A DNA stretch of 64,000 bases. Source: Hofstenia miamia (lineage: Eukaryota; Xenacoelomorpha; Acoela). Positions 10,721-19,512 of this stretch are shown here, piece by piece. Numbering within the stretch: position 1 is the first letter of the stretch; each line of letters opens with the position of its first letter. Location of the stretch: assembly GCA_004352715.1 (NCBI GenBank), contig SCFE01000005.1, positions 2,276,128-2,340,127 on the forward strand, in the 5' to 3' direction. A program made the translations under genes and the position numbers. Below the pieces are notes generated by a model. It searched no databases. It saw nothing but the letters and a program-made list of their open reading frames with translations, and was not told the origin of the DNA.

Positions 10721-12717
10721 TCAGTCTATACCTTTATGACCATATGGCAAACTTTGGTAATGATCCATCAGATATCTCTTATCATCATAGGGTGTTAGTG
10801 CCACTTTATTCATCCTCTTGATAGAGATATCATGGTTATGACTGTGAATCATTACCATTTCTTGCCACAGAATTTCTTCGCCATCCAAAATTCGTTTGAA
10901 GACGTTGAAATTCATGGTCTTTTTAACATTACCTGTAATTCCCTTTGCACTAGATTTAAGGTCAACACCCCCACTATTTGCACATATATATTGGACGGAA
11001 TACATTTTCGATTTTAATGCCACCACTTGTGTTACTATTCTGCCAGCCAGCTCATCCTTCACCTTTAAATAAGTTTTCTTATTTGCCTCACTAAACAATG
11101 GTGAATCTTTCAGATAATTTGAAAAGTCAAAATGGCTGGCTATTGCTGGCAATTCATTGTACACATTTTTGCTCTTTATTTTATACAGGAGAGAGTCTGT
11201 GTTGCTGTATAATAGGGAAATTCGATTCTTAAATGCCTCTTTCATGATGTTATAGTGGAATTGAATTTTTCGCCTTTCCTCAATTTTAAAGTTTTCAATA
11301 AAATATGGAAGTCATAATGGGATGTGTTATGTGCAAATATGGGGGTGAAATTAGGTGATCTATGCAATATATTCCAGTCACTATGGGCAATGCCTCTAAT
11401 TTTACCACTATAGTGACAATGATCTAATAAATTTTTTGATGTTGCCTCAAATGGTTTTTCGCAAAATACACAGGATGTTGCATTTGCCAGCATTCTTGTT
11501 CATTCACCATGTGTTATTTACCATGTGTTATTTATAGTACGCGATGTTTTTGCTTTGCCTCAAACAAATCATGTGCAACTTTTCTAAGGTGGTCCCATGC
11601 ATTCTGCATGCATTCCTCACCAGAAAAGACTTTGGAAGAAAGCAGCTCCTTTTCCGTCATTCTTGCAATGCAAGTACCAGAGGGTCTCTGCCTCACTTCC
11701 TGAACAGTGTAGCTGGTGGCTGGATTAGGTAGGGGACCATGCACCTTTTCTGAAATTGTTTCTATATCAAATGTGGCCATTAATGGTACATAGTAATTTG
11801 CCCCATAATTTTTAAACTTAATTTTTTTCAGACTTACTGGGGAATGTAATTTCAGGTTCAGTGGATCCATTGCATTTCTTCTGGTGTCTCTCAAAATTTT
11901 CCTTCACATGGGAGCCTTCTTCAATTAGTAGTAAATTTGCATTTTTCTCATAGTCCTTCTCTGATATGTATGCAGGAACCAAACTCTGATCACTAGCATT
12001 TAGAGAGTAAACATTTACCTTTATTTGATTGAAGCCTCAAACACACAGATGTCATTTATAGAGAGCAGGAAAGACAACCCATAAACATTTAAAGCACCCT
12101 TAAATTTATTTAAACAAGTTACTATATCTCGGTTTTTAATTTCTGGATGCAAACATGCCAAAATTGCATACAAAAAGCACTCATTTGATTCACCACTTTT
12201 CAGATTTACAAGGAAATGGTTCTTCTTCAAGCAATCTGGTAGCTGGATAAATGTGCCAGCACGGGTTGGTCTATACTTGGCATAGCCCTACATTGTTTAT
12301 ATTTTTAACAATCCACCCTGATCTGTTGTTTGCATATGCTGTGATATAATTTGCGAATTCATTTATCATGCAAGAATATCTTGCTTCACAAAGTCCCGTA
12401 CAAAAGACTGAAGCTGGTTTGCTTGTAGGGTGCAAAATGACTTGCTTTTCTTCATTTCCATCAGTTTGTAACAGTTCCACCTCAGCTATCAGGTAAACCT
12501 TGGCACAGAAATGCTTGGCAATGTCCTCCTTAATAATTTTTGTAATAGATGGGTGGGCAAGATGAAATGGTGAATAAATGTCCACCACATTTAATGGCTG
12601 GCTCACAAAACAGGCAAAGCTTCCTTTACACGCTATATTTGTTTTATGCAAATTAATCTCATCAATGGAAGGTGGTGCTGATCGTTCATGAACAACTGTA
12701 ACGTGCTCAGAAAACAT
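10721..12717 (-). pseudogene. Protein-primed DNA polymerase B (Polinton type), broken
   Basis: Reading leftwards: an N-terminal domain (12271-12717) ends in 'NRSGWIVKNINNVGL'; a 'KYRPTRAGTFIQLPDCLKK' stretch at 12208-12280 needs a frame change; then 'NECFLYAILACLHPEIKN' (12021-12230), which matches the SGW-YxPLRGSSYIxLP-CFxWSILAALHP signature of Polinton and adintovirus polymerases. The 3'-5' exonuclease motif I is 'FDIET' (about 11775), motif II is 'AHNTSHYDFH' (about 11310-11340), and the zinc-binding CxxC...DHCH is at 11400-11470. The thumb end 'NKVALTPYDDKRYLMD' is at 10745-10795. The palm motifs A (SLYPS) and B (KxxxNSLYG) and exonuclease III are absent: sequence jumps from exonuclease II to motif C at about 11242. 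Motif C reads YSNTDS instead of YxDTDS. At least three further frame breaks are present. Identity is clear; activity is excluded. Confidence 0.85.
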
Positions 12718-12899
12718 TTCTCATTATGGAAAAATAATTTGCATTCAGTGCATAGATACACCTGTGATTTTTTATGTTTCCTATTTATATGACCTTCTAA
12801 TGCATGGGTTTTTGGGCTAGTATATGCACAATGAGCGCATTGAAAAATGAGGGGTTGACCAACACTGCTTGCAGAACTAAATTTAAAATGTTTTAGCAA
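12633..12899 (-). pseudogene. C2H2 zinc-finger segment upstream of polymerase
   Basis: The 88-codon frame holds 'CAHCAYTSPKTHALEGHINRKH', a standard C2H2 finger (CxxC...HxxxxH), then a CTECKLFFHNEKCF piece with the start of a second finger. It overlaps the next frame by 85 bp, and a +1 shift near 12720 would join it to the polymerase N-terminal domain ('MFSEHVTVVHERSA', the second half of the second finger). It is therefore probably the N-terminus of the same polymerase gene, as N-terminal zinc fingers are known in Polinton polymerases, or a separate DNA-binding protein. Confidence 0.5.
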
Positions 12900-13640
12900 A
12901 GTGGGAGTGGAAGGACAGTTGATATATTTAAAGAGTAGTATGCATTTGGAAAAGGTATTTACATTGGTGATGACTTACTCAATGCAAAAACACACTAATT
13001 TTTTTCATCACAAATATGTATAACAACATTATAAGTGAAATGGCAATGCATTGTAATCGATAATAAACAGATAAAAAATCATATGAAATGCATGCATTAT
13101 TTAAAACAAATTGAAATTAAGCTAAATAAATGAGTGGTAACACCTCATATTTAAAAACTCTTTTAAACAAAATTACGTTTAACTAAATAAATAACATCTC
13201 AATTTAAAATGTATACTGAGAAAACAATGAATGACTAATGGAGCATGCAAGACACTTTAAAATAATTATGCAATTATAAAATGTGTGGAGTGAGATGGTA
13301 GCATATTAAATAATAAATTGCAAATGAAGAGATACGCACTAACTATAATGTGTGAGAAAGAATAAATTGATTTTTCAAGATCTTGTCTCTCTCCAATTTA
13401 AAATAAAACATTATTTACAAAACATGATCGTGTGTTGAGAAAAAACAATGTATTAGATATTAACATATCTCTTTAAAATTAAATAGAGAGAATGCATTTA
13501 ACAAATAACTGCTATAATGTAGACACTTTTACAAGAAATATTTTCAGCAATGAAATAAAACCAATTCGTTTTTGAAATTTGTAAAAACAGAAAACCTCTA
13601 ATTAATATACAATATGCGTTACTTAAATTGTAAAAACTCT
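12900..13640. other. AT-rich spacer, nothing recognised
   Basis: The spacer lies between the polymerase remnant and the next minus-strand gene. It has no open frame with recognisable content and no clear repeat. Confidence 0.5.
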
Positions 13641-13649
13641 ATCAAGTTT

Positions 13650-14108
13650 TTAATATTGGAAAAGACGGCAAACACAAAAAAACATGGTTAGTTCTAATGT
13701 GGTACTGTTGTTTGTGGAAACATCATTAACACCCTGGGTATTGCTTGTACCCAATGTGGTTGGTTGTTCATCCCCACATCCAATTTGAGAGTGCTCACAT
13801 TCCATCATCATTTCCTCAACCTGGTTTTCGAAATTTGGCGACCATACTTCGAAATTTTCTTCTTCTTCTGGGATATTATCAAAGCTAAAAAAAATTGATT
13901 AATACAAAAAACATTATACATTTTTTTAGATTAAAATATAATTTTATGAATATAATAAAAAGTTCTTAGATAATATATTTTACAAAAGAATGTCTTACAT
14001 GGTTTCATCAAAGCTAATTTCTAATGGATCTTTGTAAAGGGTTTCTTGTATGATTTGCTCATACTGGGCATTCCAGCCAGAGAGAAATTCGGATACATTA
14101 ACAGACAT
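13650..14108 (-). CDS. Predicted two-exon acidic protein, unassigned
   Basis: I infer two exons: 13999-14108 (start ATG at 14108) and 13650-13884 (stop at 13650-13652). The donor reads CAT|GTAAGA and the acceptor TTTTTTTTAG|CTTTG, and the joined length is 345 nt, exactly 115 codons with the stop. The product begins MSVNVSEFLSGWNAQYEQII, has an acidic centre (PEEEENFE) and a Ser/Thr/Asn-rich tail with no recognisable domain. A GC-box (gtgggcgggg, 14297-14306) lies about 190 bp upstream. It sits 0.75 kb upstream of the polymerase remnant on the same strand inside the hAT-bounded element. The exon structure is a by-eye prediction; no function is proposed. Confidence 0.35.
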
Positions 14109-14938
14109 TTTAAAGTATGTAGAAAACAAACTGCTTTTAACCAAAGTTCAAATGAGAATAGAATTTGATAATAAAAATTTAAAAATGCGGGAGACATTGA
14201 GTTTTGATTGGATGGAGAATATCCAATTAGCAATAAGTAAAATCAATTAGGGGAAACATTTGTGATAATGTCAATTCGTGGTAATTAAAAATCTCAAGTG
14301 GGCGGGGTTTACGCAAAAAAGCTTCTAAATAATTTGATATGTTGGCAGGTTCCCCAAGAAAAGGTTTTAAAAATGTCGAGTTTTTTGTGTGATTGATAGA
14401 TTCTCTTTCCAGGTTTCTGGAGGCAGTAATAAAAAGATTTTAAATTGAATACACTTGAATGTGACAGATTAAAAGCTTCTGTCAAAAACATTGGTAATGT
14501 GTTTCTAGGCACTTTTTTGCAAAAAACTCTGGAAAATTTTAAGCATGGTTGTAATTCTTTACTTAGCTCCAAGTAATGTAAACAGTTTCTCAGTTCTTAG
14601 CATAGTGTTAAGTAAATCTATAAGCACATAGATACAATACACTATGTGGAAACCAGGAATTTTATAATCTAAAACATTATTCTTTATAGAAGAAGGTGGA
14701 AATGGTAAATTGATATTAGGATAAACTAGATACATGGGTGTACACATATAACAGATATTTTATAATATTCTAACAACATTGGCAAATGAATTAATCGCAT
14801 TAGTTGATGATTGGATCAAAAAAATTAAGATATTTTTTATTGGTTTGTATGCTAAAACTTTGTAATAAATAACTTGTGCTTTGGATACTTTTCCAATTTT
14901 AAATTTGACAATGACTTTAAAAGCTGCTAACAAATCTT

Positions 14939-15376
14939 GTGTTCAAAAAATCTACCAAAGTTACACAGAGCAAACAAGACAAACTCTCACAACCCAAAAA
15001 ATACGTTTTAAAGCTGCTATTACCAAAGACCGTGTATTCCATAGAGACTATTGGTAAAGTAGTTCAACCAGAGATGGTCAACACCCTCAATGAAGTTTCC
15101 AAACAATGTCAGATGAAATATATCTCCGTTAGAGAATTAAATATTGGTGAGTGACAAAAAATACACAACACATATAGCCTTCAGACAAAGTATGGCCCTG
15201 CAGTAAAAATTATACTTGAAAACAGCAAGTGCTTCTTCTTACCCAAGTGATATGCAGAAAAAGCTACAGGAGAAAAATATAAGATGTTTATTGGACTTAA
15301 AATTAGATGAGGCAAGGATAAACCGCCAATATATCCAGGTGGCAATTTGCAAACTGTATTTAGATTTTCAGTGTAA
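14939..15376 (+). pseudogene. Small 'TKYG...FLPK' family protein, three TGA stops
   Basis: The frame runs 145 codons to a TAA at 15374. Its second half has 'ELNIGE', 'YSLQTKYGPAVKIILENS', 'FFLPK' and 'KPPIYPGG'. This order (short amphipathic start, TkyG strand, FLPkR, then a final P-x-I region) recurs in small proteins linked to Polinton-like and other invertebrate mobile DNA and looks like an OB-type beta barrel; the fold is inference. Three in-frame stops interrupt it (15152-15154, within FFLPK*YAE, and within KIR*GKDK) and all are TGA. At FLPK* the family has arginine, so CGA to TGA decay is likely. The N-terminal half is not recognised. A relative lies at 16730-17279 on the other strand. 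Confidence 0.5.
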
Positions 15377-15982
15377 AAATATTTAGAATAAATATATGTA
15401 ACAATGATTTCTATTTTTATCTGATAACATAAACAGTAGTCACTACTGAAACAAAAAACAAAATGATTTAAGAAACATGTTTACCATTTGCTTAAATTAC
15501 AAGATCAATTATATCTAATGTGTATATTACAAACTGGATTATTTATCATTTTGCTTAAAATATAAAAACAAAAAAATAGAGTAAATATAAATTTATAGAG
15601 GAAATATTATTAACCATACAATCTTAATCAAAAATAGAAGCTTACCATGAAATTAATGATACTTGGTGAACATGTGAATATAAACATTGGTTTGGGAAAT
15701 ATTTTTCCAAAATAAACAATACATGATAAAAGTTGAAAATATAAAAAAATTAATTTTTTAAAAATTATTTATCATTATTATTAAATGATTAAAATATAGC
15801 AAATATTAAAAACATTGACATCAAAATTATTATTTTTTGACAATGACGAGTAGAACAAATTTGCATGTATGGTTTTTATTCAAATGGCAAAAACATTATC
15901 AAAGAAATATGTGATTATTCAATTTACCCATGTTTTATATTGATTACCAGAAATATTTATCATTCTCTCTATAGTTTTCTAT

Positions 15983-16441
15983 TTGGATAGTTGGTTGTTA
16001 GTCATGGCGTCATGTGTGAAATCTAATGTTTTTTTCAAGGTACATGCAAGCATATTCAATAGTATTTATTATATCAAGGAGGTGTTGATTTTAATCGATG
16101 AAAAACTTTATATTCTTACAGTACACCATTCAAAAGAAGTGTTTGACCATCTCCCATGCCATATACAAAAAGCTTTTAACTGGTATGAGCGTAACTTTCA
16201 TCATATCGCATTTACAGAGGGGAACCTCACAAGTGGACAAATGATTCAATTTATCAATTCATTAAATCTATCAACTCAAAAGAACACGGTGTTTTGGGGA
16301 TGTGATGCTATGAACTGTGAATTTCTTAGCTGTATAATCTCCCAGCCAGTGGCGAATTTATTAAATTTTGGATATCGATACCCACAGAACACATTGGATT
16401 CCATCACATGTATAAAAGACTATTACAGATTTGTACACTGA
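15983..16441 (+). CDS. Unassigned 152-residue protein
   Basis: This is the longest uninterrupted reading frame within the 10-kb element. It has a hydrophobic, possibly intronic start, then 'YILTVHHSKEVFDHLPCHIQKAFNWYERNFHHIAF', a middle part 'NTVFWGCDAMNCEFLSCIISQPVANLLNFGYRYPQ' and a final Cys...His pair (CIKDYYRFVH). The spacing of W, N-F-H-H, the hydrophobic strand before 'GCDA', and the terminal C/H resembles uncharacterised proteins of invertebrate mobile elements, possibly a nuclease-like fold, but I cannot name it. A second partial copy of 16201-16310 follows at 17338-17449 between two single N, which looks like an allelic contig. The true start may lie at an upstream splice acceptor. 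Confidence 0.45.
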   Translation: MDSWLLVMASCVKSNVFFKVHASIFNSIYYIKEVLILIDEKLYILTVHHSKEVFDHLPCHIQKAFNWYERNFHHIAFTEGNLTSGQMIQFINSLNLSTQKNTVFWGCDAMNCEFLSCIISQPVANLLNFGYRYPQNTLDSITCIKDYYRFVH

Positions 16442-16729
16442 ATGAAGACTCTGGGTATATTTGTTGATATTACTAGTAAATGTAAATTTAAGAAATTCGT
16501 TGTAAAGCCTTTACCACATAGTGAAATACAGAGCAAATGAATTATTTTTACTATTTTTCTTAAACTCTGATTTATTTATTTATTTATTACCATGTTTTAC
16601 ATATAAATGAAATTTTTTCGAGTTAGAAGACTTGATGTAAAGTCTTTTGTAATTGTTAATTTTTTATTAGTATGATATTTTTATTATAAAATATTGTTAC
16701 ATGAGGAAAAGTGACGATGAAAACAAAAG

Positions 16730-17279
16730 CTATATTTTTATTTTGCTAAACTCCAATACAATCCAATTTACATTATTACCACCAGTTGAGGTTTCCATAT
16801 CATCATTGCGGAAAAGTTTTTTATTTACCAAAGTCTTGCAATTTTCACTGAGCACGTTTAGGAAGAAAGTAATTAAACCCATTGCTGAGTTTTATCTTTA
16901 CTGTGGTACCATATCTTGTGTTAAAATGAACTGCATCTTCAATTGTAAACCATTGTTTTTTCAGGAGTTCGCTAGCAGGGCATGTGTTTGAAAGGGTGTG
17001 TGATGATATTAGCAGCTGGGAGTTGACATTGTTTAAGCATTGTAAAACATTGCCGTCCTCGTCCATGTTGGAGATGGGGAAGACAATCACATTGTTATTG
17101 ACTGTAGGACGCCTTCGTTTGTGTTGAGCCTTGCATTTTTCTTTTACAGGTGCAGGTGGAGGTTGAATCATCTCTTGTGTTAGCGGGTTATAACCATACG
17201 ATGGTGGCGGGGTTGTGCATAGATCATCAAACAGGCTACCCAGTGAACCGGATGCTAGCTTTTCAACAGACATTGCCAA
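16730..17279 (-). pseudogene. 'RYG...FLPKR' family protein with PPxY motif
   Basis: The first frame (16845-17279, 144 codons) starts MAMSVEKLASGSLGSLFDDL, carries PPPSYGY (residues 24-30, a PPxY motif), a proline-rich stretch (PPPAP, 40-44), a basic cluster KRRRP (54-58), and ends with 'FNTRYGTTVKIKLSNGFNYF' and FLPKR. A one-base shift near 16848 would continue through 'NCKTLVNKKLF' to 'WIVLEFSKIKI' and a stop at 16730-16732, giving the full family length. The C-terminal module is the same as in the plus-strand copy at 14939-15376. Proteins with this module are probably nucleic-acid binding; that is inference. PPxY motifs recruit NEDD4-type ligases in many viral structural proteins, but here the link is only suggestive. 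The gene is broken once, unless the shift is a sequencing error. Confidence 0.5.
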
Positions 17280-17336
17280 AAGTGAGAGACGAAATTGTGT
17301 AGAAGAAGAATAATGATTTTATCTGAAGAAATGAAG

Positions 17337-17633
17337 NTCATATCGCATTTACAGAGGGAAACCTCACAAGTGAACAAATGATTCAATTTATCATTTCACT
17401 AAATCTATCAACTCAAAAGAACACAGTGTTTTGGGGATGTGATGCCATGNGGTGCAGGTGGAGGTTGAATCATCTCTTGTGTTAGCGGGTTATAACCATA
17501 CGATGGTGGCGGGGTTGTGCATAGATCATCAAACAGGCTACCCAGTGAACCGGATGCTAGCTTTTCAACAGACATTGCCAAAAGTGAGAGACGAAATTGT
17601 GTAGAAGAAGAATAATGATTTTATCTGAAGAAA
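17337..17633. other. Single-N contig joins with duplicated blocks
   Basis: Single N bases stand at 17337 and 17450. Between them is a near-identical copy of 16201-16310, and after the second N is a copy of about 17151-17335. This is what gap-joining of overlapping or allelic contigs produces, so the sequence should not be counted as real tandem repeats. Confidence 0.85.
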
Positions 17634-17848
17634 TGAAGTGAATATATAGATTGACCAGCCAATGGAAATACATTTGAATTTATGAAAAATAATTATTGGT
17701 TGGAAAAGGCGTGATATGATAAATCGTGTTAACATTGAATATTGACAAAATGCAAAATATCGTTTTGAAAGTTTTCCCAAATTATACTGTACATGTAAGC
17801 TTCTCGAAATATGGAAAATTGATAGTGTACTGCATTGATGAAGATGAA

Positions 17849-18070
17849 AATGTGTGATAACAAGGAATATTTTACAAAATGCAATGTTATGTATATTAAC
17901 AAAAATTAGTCATTATATAACAAAATGTGTGATAACAAGGAATATTTTACAAAAATGCAGTGTTATGTATATTAACAAAAATTAGTCATTATATAATGAA
18001 ATGTGTGATAACAAGGAATATTTTACAAAAATGCAGTGTTATGCATATTAACAAAAATTAGTCATTATAT
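17849..18070. repeat. Three tandem ~74-bp units
   Basis: Three near-identical units carry aaatgtgtgataacaaggaa, attttacaaaaatgcagtg and attaacaaaaattagtcat in order. The apparent small frame starting at 18036 begins inside the third unit. Confidence 0.9.
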
Positions 18071-18258
18071 CAAACAAGGTAAACTAAATTTGAACATGAA
18101 TCATTTAAATAGGCCCGAATATGGTACACTAATTAAAAAACTATTAGCAAACTGTCAGCCAGTTACTCCTGAGCTGTCAAGAAAGCACTTTGCGAGTTAT
18201 TGCAACATGTCAAAAAATCAATTAGTGAGTTGTCAATCAAACGGTGAGTCACCAGTTT

Positions 18259-18360
18259 AACCTGCCTCCAATATTCACCATCCGTCACGTGACATGTGAC
18301 GTCATAAGCTCTCGACCAATCAGAGGCGTTTTTGCAGGCTCTTCTTCTTGTGGCTATAAC
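18259..18360. promoter_or_regulatory. GC-richer patch with E-box, CRE and CCAAT box
   Basis: In about 60 bp there are GTCACGTGAC (palindromic E-box), TGACGTCA and CTCGACCAATCAG (CCAAT box). The 15-base word ctctcgaccaatcag also occurs in the right inverted repeat of the Polinton-like element at 5.0 kb. The patch lies about 180-280 bp upstream of a plus-strand exon-like frame (18541). Promoter function is inference from motif density in AT-rich surroundings. Confidence 0.45.
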
Positions 18361-18540
18361 TACTGATGCACCTCAAAAGCAATACCCCTCACAAAAAAAT
18401 TATGACACATGAACAAATGCAGTACAAATGTGTACATTAATGCAAACCAAAAATAGACAATAAGACAACTACAAAGAACAAAAAAGGTTCTTATTTACAA
18501 ACGTTTTTAATATTTTCAAAATGTTTCTAAAAAAAAATGG

Positions 18541-18836
18541 AGTCAACAGTCTCTGGCTACAAGCATTGTCACCGTTTTTCAAGCAAACGACCTGTTTGAA
18601 AATATCCTTTCTGAAGTGGCTTCACTTGCTGGTACACCCAATAAAAATGTATCTAATTGTAGTCCCACCAAGCAAGAAATGTTTTCTAAATTTTCCAGCA
18701 ATGTATATGGAGTGTGGTAAATGGCGGCAGTGGGAATGTTCCACGAATGTTGTCATTGTGGGACAGAAAATTTTCCGAGAATGTTTCAGAAAATGAGCAA
18801 GATTTTATTTACAAAGAATTCAAAAATTATGTGCAG
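18541..18836 (+). pseudogene. Exon-like coding remnant, unassigned
   Basis: The frame beginning at 18544 reads QQSLATSIVTVFQANDLFEN and continues to 'KFSSNVYGVW' and a stop near 18717. A shift there continues as 'GNVPRMLSLWDRKFSENV' up to 'FKNYVQ' followed by GTAG, a possible donor. The amino-acid composition is that of a normal soluble protein. It is downstream of the CCAAT/CRE patch and inside the hAT-bounded element. I do not recognise a family. Confidence 0.3.
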
Positions 18837-19379
18837 GTAGTAGCAATTATGTTTTAGCACCACTGTAGTCATTCAAATTATGAATTATTTTTCAGTTACT
18901 GACAATTACTATGCTTTATATTTTTTCTTGCTTCATTAAGTCTTACTGAAATTCTTTATACATAATGTTATTTAAAATTATCAATTGTGACTCTAATTAT
19001 AGTTAGCAGCAATGCAATTATTGGTAATCTTAAATCAACTTGCATTTTAATTGCCAAAGTGTAAAGATATATTGGAACATTCTTGGAATGTTCCATTGTT
19101 GCGTGGGAGTTTGGAAAATTTACAGCATTTTGACCTCACCATTTAATAACATCATCACAGTGCATTATTGGCATATCTGCATAAAGATCGACTTTGCTGA
19201 CCAAGGACTTCGTAGGACAAGAAAACTCATCCAGTACGGACCTATTATTTGTATTAATTAATTAACTAGCCAATTAAAGTTGATGTTACACTAGGCTTCT
19301 TACTCAAGTTATGATATATATAATTTATATAACGAATTAATACACTGTTTTAAAGGACAATGTCTTTTTAGGCGTTGAA

Positions 19380-19504
19380 ATATTTTTAGTAATCACCCCG
19401 CACCGCGCCACATCACATTGCACCACATCGCCATCCATAAAACTCCACCACTACCGCAATATACCGCAGTGCGGTGCTCCGCTACCGCACAACACACATC
19501 TCTA
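19380..19504 (-). repeat. GC-rich right subterminal region of the 10-kb element
   Basis: About 110 bp rich in ccgcacc, accgcaat and gcggtg words, unusually GC-rich for the window, ends in CATCTCTA at 19504. Short CACC/GGTG words are typical of transposase-binding subterminal repeats in hAT elements. Confidence 0.5.
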
Positions 19505-19512
19505 GTCTGAAC

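Larger units (their letters stand above)
9515..19504. mobile_element. ~10-kb hAT-bounded element with virus-like genes
   Basis: TAGAGATG starts at 9515 and its exact complement CATCTCTA ends at 19504. GTCTGAAC flanks both ends without a gap (9507-9514 and 19505-19512). An 8-bp duplication and a terminus fitting YARNG are hAT-superfamily hallmarks. Beyond the first eight bases the termini are only loosely alike, though both are rich in CCAC/GTGG words. Inside lie a Polinton-type DNA polymerase B pseudogene, zinc fingers, two relatives of one small protein family, other unassigned coding regions and a 275-bp tandem array. No hAT transposase is seen inside. Either hAT-type ends mobilised a captured viral segment, or a Polinton-type element inserted into a small hAT element and later lost its own ends. 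Confidence 0.65.

Noticed and set aside
15152-15320. TGA recoding as selenocysteine
   Set aside because: One TGA replaces a conserved arginine, no selenoprotein family fits, and the neighbouring genes are decayed; CpG deamination is simpler.
17849-18070. CRISPR-like array
   Set aside because: The whole 74-bp unit repeats, including what would be spacers; it is an ordinary tandem repeat in a eukaryotic genome.
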